64,000 nt of DNA from NCBI RefSeq assembly GCF_045689235.1, contig NZ_CP136864.1, positions 2,728,001 through 2,792,000 of the forward strand, written 5' to 3'. Positions 1-7,146 of this stretch are shown here, in pieces (positions within the stretch are counted from its first letter, which is position 1; each line of letters begins with the position of its first letter). Under the pieces are notes generated by a model, which was not told where the DNA came from, ran no database searches, and worked only from the letters and a program-made list of their open reading frames with translations. The position numbers were made by a program, and so were the translations under genes. Source of the DNA: Congregibacter variabilis (lineage in GTDB: Bacteria > Pseudomonadota > Gammaproteobacteria > Pseudomonadales > Halieaceae).

Positions 1-266
1 ATCGCCAGAGAAACACCTGCGATGTTGCCAAGTCCCATAGTCCCGGACAGCGCGGCTGCCAATGCCTGCCCATGGGACAACTCGCCGGCCTCGTTCGGGG
101 TGTCATGACGGCCCAGCATAATGCCCACCGCGTGGCCAAAGTGCCGATAGGGCAGACCCCGGGAGTAAATAAGAAAGAACAGTCCTCCCCCCAATAGCAG
201 CGTGACCAGCGGCGTGCCCCAAACGGCATTAACGAATCGCAGTGAAAGTTCTTCTAAACCCAGCAT
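1..266 (-). CDS. AGCS-family Na+/alanine (glycine) symporter, N-terminal fragment at window edge
   Basis: Only the first 88 or so codons are inside the window; the gene continues past the left edge. The start is the ATG at 266-264, because the same frame meets a TAA at 299-297 with no other start between. After one hydrophobic segment (residues about 17-30) comes the stretch SGTMGLGNIAGVSLA. This matches the conserved second-helix signature of the alanine or glycine:cation symporter family, inner-membrane proteins that import small amino acids with sodium. Family assignment is by motif; substrate is inference. It is transcribed divergently from the VOC gene. Confidence 0.75.
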   Translation of the reverse strand, partial: MLGLEELSLRFVNAVWGTPLVTLLLGGGLFFLIYSRGLPYRHFGHAVGIMLGRHDTPNEAGELSHGQALAAALSGTMGLGNIAGVSLA

Positions 267-398
267 GCCTTGGCCACCATGAGCAAACGCCGCACATTAG
301 CACAGGCTAAATGCGACTTGCGTCTTCCCCTGAGCAAAAGACTCGCTATGATCCGCAAGGTGAAAATCGCTAATATCTAATATTGTTCTGGAGACATT

Positions 399-839
399 AT
401 GCCTAGCACTGCTTTTCATCTGGCACTTCCTGTGGACGACCTTGAAGCCGCAGCGGGATTCTATGGCGAAATTTTGAATTGCCCTCAAGGCCGATCCTCA
501 CCGCGTTGGATTGACTACGACTTTTATGGACATCAGTTGGTGGTACATAAAGTAGCGATCGAAGACTTACCTGCGGTAGCGCGCAACGGGGTTGATGGAG
601 AGGCAGTGCCGGCAAGTCACTTTGGCGTCGTGCTTGATTGGAACGACTGGGATGCGCTCCAGAGTCGCCTTGAGGAGGCGGGAGTGGGTTATGCCATAGC
701 GCCGACTACACGATTTGCGGGTCGTCGCGGCGAACAGCGCACCTGTTTTATCCGTGATCCCGCGGGCAATCACCTTGAGTTCAAATGTTTTCGTAATCCC
801 GAGATGCTGTTTGCCACCGATGGTTTTGAGTACGAATAG
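399..839 (+). CDS. VOC (glyoxalase/bleomycin-resistance/dioxygenase) family protein
   Basis: A 146-residue single-chain vicinal oxygen chelate fold protein with two beta-alpha-beta-beta-beta modules. Candidate metal ligands are visible: H7 in the first strand, H74 opening the second module (HFGVVLDW) and E127 near the end (HLEFKCF). The RDPAGNHLEF signature is typical of glyoxalase-like members. The exact reaction cannot be read from sequence; it is too generic to call lactoylglutathione lyase. The start ATG has GGAG six bases upstream (ctggagacattATG). Its last 20 bases overlap the proposed start of the next gene, suggesting co-transcription. Confidence 0.85.
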   Translation: MPSTAFHLALPVDDLEAAAGFYGEILNCPQGRSSPRWIDYDFYGHQLVVHKVAIEDLPAVARNGVDGEAVPASHFGVVLDWNDWDALQSRLEEAGVGYAIAPTTRFAGRRGEQRTCFIRDPAGNHLEFKCFRNPEMLFATDGFEYE

Positions 840-1746
840 TATTCCTGTGAGCTCTCAAGCTTGGCAGAGGCTGCGGCTTTGGCGATGGTGTCTACTGTTG
901 TCCTCGCTGTTTTTTTTGTCGGCTTGCAGCAGTACTACGTTCTTCTATAACCGCCTCGATTTTATCCTGCCCTGGTACCTGGATCGTTACGTTGATCTTG
1001 ATCGTGCACAGTCCGGGCAACTGGATTTAGCGCTAGAGACCATGCTCGACTGGCATCGCCGCGAGGAGCTGCCGCGTTATCTGGAGTTCCTCAATACGGT
1101 GTCGCGCGATCTGGATCGCAACATCGCTGCTCCGCTGAACGTTGAGCAGCTGCAAAGCTATGCTGATCGCGCTGAGCAGGCCTGGTTTCGTATCCGCGAT
1201 CCTGGCCTTGAGCTACTTCTTCGTCTTGGCGAAGATTTGCGTGATGAGCAAATTAAAGACTTCATTGCGCAGATGGACAAAAAGCAAAGGAAGTACGAGG
1301 ACAAGTATCTGAGCCGTGATGACGAGGAGATGCGTAAAGATGCCTTTGAGAGTCTGAAGGAAACCCTCGAGGACTATCTGGGGCGGCTAGACAAGACTCA
1401 GCAAGAGCGTCTGCGAGTGGCGGCGGGAGAGCTTCTGCGCTCCGACGCTGTCTGGCTGCAAGAACGTAGCGCCTGGACTGCAAAGCTTGCCAGGGCATTG
1501 GAGCGTGAACCGGGTTGGCAGCGGCGCGTGATAGCGATTATTCATGACTGGGAGGCCGGGCTCGATCCCGAGGTCGAGGCGCTCTACGATCACAACACTT
1601 CCGTTGTGCAGTCAGCAATGGTGGATGTGCTGAACAACCGCAGTGAAAAACAGGATATCCGTTTGCATAAAAAGATTGACGGGTTTCGAGATGATCTCAG
1701 TCTTCTGATTAGCCAGGGTGAGAGTCAGTCGGCGGCCGCACATTAG
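820..1746 (+). CDS. DUF6279-type lipoprotein
   Basis: About 308 residues if the ATG at 820 is used, which overlaps the upstream VOC gene by 20 bases; the frame is open further upstream, so the start is not certain. A basic n-region (QRLRLWRW) is followed by a hydrophobic core and the lipobox LSAC, so C36 should be lipidated after signal peptidase II cleavage. The mature part begins with aromatic and acidic residues (FFYNRLDFILPWYLDRYVDL), then is strongly helical and charged, as in DUF6279 lipoproteins. No catalytic motif is seen; the function is unknown. Probably an envelope protein. Confidence 0.75.
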   Translation: MVLSTNSIPVSSQAWQRLRLWRWCLLLSSLFFLSACSSTTFFYNRLDFILPWYLDRYVDLDRAQSGQLDLALETMLDWHRREELPRYLEFLNTVSRDLDRNIAAPLNVEQLQSYADRAEQAWFRIRDPGLELLLRLGEDLRDEQIKDFIAQMDKKQRKYEDKYLSRDDEEMRKDAFESLKETLEDYLGRLDKTQQERLRVAAGELLRSDAVWLQERSAWTAKLARALEREPGWQRRVIAIIHDWEAGLDPEVEALYDHNTSVVQSAMVDVLNNRSEKQDIRLHKKIDGFRDDLSLLISQGESQSAAAH

Positions 1747-1784
1747 TTTTCCACGCCAATTTTGCAAAGCCAGTGGTGCGAGCG

Positions 1785-3101
1785 TCAGGAGCGCTGTGTC
1801 AGTTTCTTGGAAAAGACCTTGGAGTTACGCTGCAAGTTGTACAGGGCCTGGCGGGCCGGCGGCAACGTATCCAGAGCGTTCTCTATAAAACCCTGCTCAA
1901 GAAACCAATGCGCCGTCTGGGTCGTCAATACGAAAACCTCAGCAAGTCCTTGCGCGAGAGCTTCTTGCTCCAACTCCTGCAAGAGTCGCTTTGCCCGCTG
2001 TTCTCCCCGATAATCTGGATGCGACACAATGCAGGCCAGTTCGGCGCTTTGTTGTTCTAAAAAGGGGTATAGCGCTGCGCAGGCTATGGTGCGGCCATCT
2101 CGCTCGAGAATTCTAAAACGACCTATCTCTGCCTCGAGCAGCTCTCTGGAGCGCTTGAGTAAAACGCCGGATTCTTCCAGAGGGCTAATGAGTTCCAAAA
2201 CACCGCCCACATCTCCAATGCTGGCCCAGCGAGATTGCTCATAGGGACGGCTCGCCACCAGGGTGCCGCTGCCGTCCGTGGTAAAGAGCTCAGCCAACAA
2301 GGCATCGGGGTCAGAGAAGCTGACAATATGACTTCGGGGAACGCCAGCACGACAAGCGGCACAGGCCATGTGCAGGAGTCTGGCTTCTTCGTCATCCGTA
2401 GGGTCAATCACGGCCTGCTGATCCACGGCGTATTGCTTGATCAGTGAGCCATCGCGATCATGTACGCCTGGGCTGCTACCGAGAACAATCAGCTTGTCGG
2501 CCTTTAAATCCCGAGCGGCACTGATGGCAACATCGGCGAGGCCCAGATTGAAGGCTTCTCCAGTGGGCGAGTAACCTACAGATGAAAGGAGCACCAGGTT
2601 GCCGCTTTCGAGCAGGGATTCAATGCCCTCGCTGTCTACGCGTCGCACCCGACCTGTCAGCTGATAGTCTATGCCGTCCACCACGCCCAAGGGCTGAGCG
2701 ACAACAAAGTTCCCAGAGGTAACCCGCAGCTTGGCACCTTGCATAGGTGAATTAGGCAGGCCGAGTGACAGCAGCGCTTCCAGCTCTATACGCTGGGCGC
2801 CGACAACTTGAAGCACATGCGGTAGGGACTCGCTGTCGGTAATACGATGCTCACGGTGGAAGGCGCTCGGGACCCCATACTCCTGCAGGCGGCGATCTAT
2901 TTGCGGCCGACTACCAAACACCAAAACCAGTCTTACTCCGAGACTGCTAAGTAAGGCAAGATCATTGAGCAACCGCGGCAATGCAGTGCTGTCTTGCACC
3001 GCTCCGGGTATAACGATCACGAAGGTCGAACCGCGATGCCTGTTGATATACGGCGCGGTATTACGAAACCATGAAATGTGCGAGTTCTGTTGGTCAGTCA
3101 T
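1785..3101 (-). CDS. argA: Amino-acid N-acetyltransferase (N-acetylglutamate synthase)
   Basis: A 438-residue protein with the ArgA layout: an amino-acid-kinase fold (residues about 1-285) followed by a GNAT acetyltransferase domain (about 290-430). It makes N-acetylglutamate from glutamate and acetyl-CoA, the first step of arginine synthesis in the cytoplasm. Visible marks are the N-terminal WFRNTAPYINRHRG segment, the kinase-fold LVLVFGSRPQIDRRL, and the acetyl-CoA loop HPDYRGEQRAKRLLQELE. Length matches the usual 430-445. No other arg gene lies nearby. In this family the kinase-fold domain carries arginine feedback inhibition. Confidence 0.95.
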   Translation of the reverse strand: MTDQQNSHISWFRNTAPYINRHRGSTFVIVIPGAVQDSTALPRLLNDLALLSSLGVRLVLVFGSRPQIDRRLQEYGVPSAFHREHRITDSESLPHVLQVVGAQRIELEALLSLGLPNSPMQGAKLRVTSGNFVVAQPLGVVDGIDYQLTGRVRRVDSEGIESLLESGNLVLLSSVGYSPTGEAFNLGLADVAISAARDLKADKLIVLGSSPGVHDRDGSLIKQYAVDQQAVIDPTDDEEARLLHMACAACRAGVPRSHIVSFSDPDALLAELFTTDGSGTLVASRPYEQSRWASIGDVGGVLELISPLEESGVLLKRSRELLEAEIGRFRILERDGRTIACAALYPFLEQQSAELACIVSHPDYRGEQRAKRLLQELEQEALAQGLAEVFVLTTQTAHWFLEQGFIENALDTLPPARQALYNLQRNSKVFSKKLTQRS

Positions 3102-3159
3102 ATTTCGAGCATAGGTGCGCTGTGGCTGAATTACTACGGGAATAGCTTACCTTTTGGGT

Positions 3160-4437
3160 TCAGCCAAAAATGCCGCGAAGCGTAAAGAAGAAAATAATAG
3201 ACAGTACGGCACCAGCCGGAAGCGTGATGAGCCAGCTTAGAAAAATCGAACCGATGACGCGTAAATCGATTGCCGCAATGCCCCTTGCAAGGCCAACGCC
3301 AAGTACCGCGCCCACCAGGGTGTGAGTGGTGGAGATGGGTAGCCCGGTGCCTGAGGCAAAGACCACTGTAGTTGCAGCGGCAAGGGTGGCGGCAAACCCG
3401 CGAGAGGGAGTGAGTTCTGTGATTTTGTTGCCTACGGTGGCAATTACTTTCCATCCATATGTGGTCAGTCCTGCAACGATTCCCAGAGCACCAATCAAGA
3501 GAATCCAACCAGGCATTACCGCAGTTGCGTTCACCGCGCCGCCGGATTGCACAACGCTGGTGATCGCTGCCAATGGCCCTATAGCATTGGCGACATCGTT
3601 GGAGCCGTGGGCAAAGGCCATGGAACATGCAGTGAACATCATCAATACGCCAAAGACCTGCTCCACGCTGGCAAAACGATTGTCCTCGTTGTCTTCGAAT
3701 TGGATGTTGCGTAACAACAGCGCCCCAACAATGGCTACGATGAGGCCAACTGCAAAAGACAGGGGCATGGCGTTTGCAAACTTTGATCCCAGGCCATAAT
3801 CCAGCTCCAGGCCCAGATGCTTCAGGCCTTTAAGCAAGGTCACCATGGAGATCATGAATCCCACAATCCACATATAAACGGGTATCAAGCGCTTGGCGCG
3901 CTTAAAGGGGTCATCATGGTCGAGAATAAGTACTTTCACGCTCATAAACAGCGCAAAGGAGATGCTTCCTGCGAGCACCGGCGAGATAACCCAACTCATG
4001 GCAATGGTACCGACCTGCCCCCAGTTCACGGAGTCCATGGAGATCCCTACGGCTGCAAAGCCCACAATAGCGCCGACTATGGAGTGCGTCGTTGAGACTG
4101 GCCACCCGCGGACGCTGGCTATAAGTAGCCAGGTACCTGCGGCAAACAAGGCAGACATCATGCCGTAGACTAAAAGTTCCGGAGATCCCTCTAACAGTCC
4201 CGGGTCAATGATGCCTTTTCGAATAGTCTCGGTAACCTCGCCTCCGGCGAGATAAGCGCCAAGAAACTCGAAGACAATAGCGATGAGAATTGCCTGACGA
4301 ATGGTCAGAGCGCCAGAGCCCACGGAGGTTCCCATGGCATTGGCTACGTCATTCGCACCAATTCCCCAAGCCATGAAGAATCCGGCTATGCAGGCAAGAC
4401 CCAAAAACTGGGGGCCATAGGCAGTGACTATTTCCAA
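3160..4437 (-). CDS. PiT-family inorganic phosphate transporter
   Basis: A 425-residue, very hydrophobic inner-membrane protein. The two PiT signature repeats are present: GANDVANAMG (residues 27-36) in the N-terminal half and HGSNDVANAIGP in the C-terminal half, the duplicated phosphate/cation-binding loops of the PF01384 family. It should import phosphate (or metal-phosphate) by proton or sodium symport, with low affinity and without ATP. The gene lies 28 bases downstream of a DUF47 gene, the common partner of Pit transporters, so the two are most likely one operon. Sodium versus proton coupling cannot be decided here. Confidence 0.93.
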   Translation of the reverse strand: MEIVTAYGPQFLGLACIAGFFMAWGIGANDVANAMGTSVGSGALTIRQAILIAIVFEFLGAYLAGGEVTETIRKGIIDPGLLEGSPELLVYGMMSALFAAGTWLLIASVRGWPVSTTHSIVGAIVGFAAVGISMDSVNWGQVGTIAMSWVISPVLAGSISFALFMSVKVLILDHDDPFKRAKRLIPVYMWIVGFMISMVTLLKGLKHLGLELDYGLGSKFANAMPLSFAVGLIVAIVGALLLRNIQFEDNEDNRFASVEQVFGVLMMFTACSMAFAHGSNDVANAIGPLAAITSVVQSGGAVNATAVMPGWILLIGALGIVAGLTTYGWKVIATVGNKITELTPSRGFAATLAAATTVVFASGTGLPISTTHTLVGAVLGVGLARGIAAIDLRVIGSIFLSWLITLPAGAVLSIIFFFTLRGIFG

Positions 4438-4465
4438 GATCGAATATCCGTAGGTTCAGTTAAGA

Positions 4466-5140
4466 CTAGCGTGCTAAGAGCAGTTCAAGCTGCTCACCCA
4501 CTTCTCCGCAGGCATCTGCCAACTGAGCAAGTGCCGCGGCGATCTGGTAATAAAAAATTGCGTCAAGGACCGGAAAACTATCTTCTGTTCTGCTGAGTTG
4601 CCGCACCAGGCGTTGTTGCTGTGTATCGCAACGCCTTACCTGGCGGTCTAGCGAGCCCAGCATTTTTTGCATGATCTTACGCTCATGTTTGCCAAAGCCC
4701 TGACTGATCAGTTCATCAAGCTCACGGATCGCGGTCAAAGCCTCGCCGACAGTCGCCGCAAGAAGGCTGCAAAGTTTGTCGAGAATCGTCTGAAGTGCAG
4801 AAGGAAACTGCATGCCCCGAAGTGCTACGGGCCTGGCGATCTCTCTTACGCAGACAGTGATGCGATTTTGAATATCCAAAAGCTCAAGAAGATCCGAGCG
4901 CGGCATCGCAAGGAGCAGGCCTCGCGGGAGCTGCTGGCGTATCTCCCGTCGAAGTTTTCGCGCTTCGCCGGTGGTACTGTCGATGACGCTGTGAATCTCC
5001 GCCACCCGGGTCCAGTCCTGATCCGCACTGGCCGCCAACAACTCACAAAGAAGCTGCACGGTCTCCTGCGCGAGCTGCATATGCTGCTGAATTGGTTCTA
5101 TTGGCGACCTGCCAAATAGTTTGCCCAAAGGACTCGTCAT
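4466..5140 (-). CDS. DUF47 (TIGR00153-type) PhoU-like protein paired with Pit
   Basis: Starting at the ATG 5140-5138 (MTSPLGKLFGRSP) gives 224 residues, the usual size; a longer open frame upstream has no family-like sequence. The protein is almost wholly helical, as expected for the PhoU-like three-helix bundles of DUF47, including the conserved opening that places the helix PIQQHMQLAQETVQLL after the Gly/Arg motif. DUF47 proteins are thought to regulate or assist the neighbouring Pit transporter. This gene is immediately upstream of the pit gene on the same strand (28-base gap), supporting that role. Confidence 0.88.
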   Translation of the reverse strand: MTSPLGKLFGRSPIEPIQQHMQLAQETVQLLCELLAASADQDWTRVAEIHSVIDSTTGEARKLRREIRQQLPRGLLLAMPRSDLLELLDIQNRITVCVREIARPVALRGMQFPSALQTILDKLCSLLAATVGEALTAIRELDELISQGFGKHERKIMQKMLGSLDRQVRRCDTQQQRLVRQLSRTEDSFPVLDAIFYYQIAAALAQLADACGEVGEQLELLLAR

Positions 5141-5173
5141 GAAACCGAAATCTCTAGTCTCGCGAAGTTGCGG

Positions 5174-5203
5174 AGTATAGGGCCTGATTGTGTCATCTGT
5201 CTT
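5174..5203 (-). promoter_or_regulatory. Possible sigma70 promoter for the DUF47-pit operon
   Basis: On the minus strand AAGACA (5203-5198) and TATACT (5179-5174) are separated by 18 bases, with the DUF47 start codon about 33 bases downstream of the -10 element. I looked for a Pho box here; TGTCAT and CTGTCTT are present but at the wrong spacing. Confidence 0.3.
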
Positions 5204-5327
5204 GTCTCGAATTATGAAATATGACCTTACTATTAATACGGGTTTATTGCTGTGAAGTCGAGGGCCCGGGCGCTTGGCTGTGATAGCATGCGCATGCGCC
5301 ATTAGCCGTAAAAACAGGGGTTTTTGC

Positions 5328-7103
5328 ATGTTTAAGCCTGAAATCAGCGAGCCCTTAGAGCGCTTGCTCACGCTTAAGACCCTGCTGGAGGGCTTGCTAA
5401 CCGATGGACGTATTGCTGCGGGTGACCTTCGTCGTCTGCAGGGCCTGTCACCGGGTGCCATACATCCTTTGGTATTTCTCGCCGAACAAAAGTTGAAGGA
5501 CCTCGAAAACCCCGATCAAACGCTGGATATGGCGGCCCTCCTTGCCTGGCTTAGTGGCCGCACGGGCCAGGCGGTTATCGAAATTGATCCACTTAAGATC
5601 AAAGTGGCGGAGGTTTCGGAGGTTATGTCTCGGGCGTTTGCTGAGCGACACCGTATTCTCGCGGTCGATGTAAGTGATGAGGAGGTTGTCATTGCTAGCG
5701 CCGAGCCTTATCAGCGCGCCTGGCAGGCCAATTTGGAGCAGGTGCTGCGCAAGCAGATTCGCCGAGTTCTTATTGATCCGCGCGACTTGCAGCGTTACAC
5801 CGCCGAGTTCTACACCATGGCAGGGTCCGTTCGAGGAGCACGCGCAGCTGGCAGGGGCGCTGCTGCTGGAAACATTGGCAACATTGAGCAAATGCTCCAG
5901 CTGGGCTCTATGCGTGAGCCAGATGCGAATGACCAGCATATTGTCAGTATTGTGGATTGGCTGCTGCAATATGCTTTTGAACAGCGCGCCAGTGACATAC
6001 ATATTGAGCCGCGTCGGAGTATTGGCAACGTACGCTTTCGGATCGATGGTGTTCTCAACACAGTGTATGAGCTGCCGGAGCAGGTTTGCGCGGCAGTAAC
6101 CAGCCGCATCAAGATTCTGGGTCGCATGGATGTCGCTGAAAAGCGTCGACCTCAGGACGGACGCCTAAAAACCCGAAGTCCTGAGGGTGCAGAGGTAGAA
6201 TTGCGTCTCTCGACGTTACCGACGGCCTTTGGCGAAAAGCTGGTAATGCGTATCTTTGATCCCGAAGTTCTGCAAAAGAGCTTTGAAGAATTGGGTTTGG
6301 CTGATGAGGATCTGGCACGCTGGCACGCGATGACCGGTACGGGGAACGGCATTGTGCTGGTGACGGGGCCCACGGGTTCCGGAAAAACAACCACACTGTA
6401 TTCAACGCTCAGACAACTGGCGACCACCGCCGTTAATGTGTGCACCATTGAGGATCCCATCGAAATGGTCGAGGGCTCCTTCAATCAAATGCAGGTCAAT
6501 CACGCGATTGATTTAGATTTCTCCACAGGGGTGCGAACCCTGATGCGTCAGGACCCCGACATCATCATGATTGGTGAGATCAGGGACCTGGAAACCGCCA
6601 ATATGGCTATTCAGGCCGCGCTTACCGGCCATCTGGTGTTGTCCACCCTGCACACCAACGATTCTCCAAGTTCGATTTCCCGCATGCTTGAGCTGGGTGC
6701 CCCGGCATATTTGGTGAAGGCGACCTTGCGTGGAATTATGTCGCAAAGACTGGTGCGTATTCTGTGCGACGAATGCAAACGCGCGAAACCTGCGGATGTC
6801 CACGGTTGGCGTGAGTTGGTGCAGCCGTTTGATATCCCCGCCCCTAAGGAGATCTATGAAGCTGTGGGCTGCAAAATCTGCCGGGATACCGGCTATCGCG
6901 GTCGTCGCGGTATTTACGAGGTACTTGTGAACAGCCCTGCGATTCAGGAAGAGATTGTGGCTAGCATTAATACCGCGCGTCTGCGCGATATCGCATTTAG
7001 CGAAGGCATGCAGTTTCTGCGTGTCAGTGGCGCCAACCGTGTGGCCCGGGGCGAGACCACTGTAGAAGAGGTTCTGCGAGTCGCTCCTGCGATAAGTCAG
7101 TAA
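5328..7103 (+). CDS. GspE/PilB-family secretion or pilus ATPase, stand-alone
   Basis: A 591-residue cytoplasmic traffic ATPase. The N-terminal about 160 residues form a T2SSE_N/MshE-like domain. The ATPase core carries Walker A GPTGSGKT (residues 347-354), an Asp box, Walker B with MIGEIRD, and a His box (LSTLHTNDS). The zinc motif CDEC...CKIC typical of extension ATPases (GspE, PilB, MshE) rather than PilT is present. The ATG at 5328 has AGGGG upstream; an earlier start at 5274 adds an unlikely 18 residues. No pilin, GspF or GspG gene is adjacent, so it must serve a machine encoded elsewhere. Confidence 0.88.
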   Translation: MFKPEISEPLERLLTLKTLLEGLLTDGRIAAGDLRRLQGLSPGAIHPLVFLAEQKLKDLENPDQTLDMAALLAWLSGRTGQAVIEIDPLKIKVAEVSEVMSRAFAERHRILAVDVSDEEVVIASAEPYQRAWQANLEQVLRKQIRRVLIDPRDLQRYTAEFYTMAGSVRGARAAGRGAAAGNIGNIEQMLQLGSMREPDANDQHIVSIVDWLLQYAFEQRASDIHIEPRRSIGNVRFRIDGVLNTVYELPEQVCAAVTSRIKILGRMDVAEKRRPQDGRLKTRSPEGAEVELRLSTLPTAFGEKLVMRIFDPEVLQKSFEELGLADEDLARWHAMTGTGNGIVLVTGPTGSGKTTTLYSTLRQLATTAVNVCTIEDPIEMVEGSFNQMQVNHAIDLDFSTGVRTLMRQDPDIIMIGEIRDLETANMAIQAALTGHLVLSTLHTNDSPSSISRMLELGAPAYLVKATLRGIMSQRLVRILCDECKRAKPADVHGWRELVQPFDIPAPKEIYEAVGCKICRDTGYRGRRGIYEVLVNSPAIQEEIVASINTARLRDIAFSEGMQFLRVSGANRVARGETTVEEVLRVAPAISQ

Positions 7104-7146
7104 TACATGGCTGCGACTGTATTTAGCGTGGCGAGGGCAGCGAGCA

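Noticed and set aside
3134..3628. 164-residue Cys/Arg/His-rich minus frame inside pit
   Set aside because: Alternative frame of a transmembrane gene; composition is a frame artefact.
5191..5203. Pho box before the DUF47-pit genes
   Set aside because: TGTCAT and CTGTCTT are not spaced as the 11-base repeat requires.
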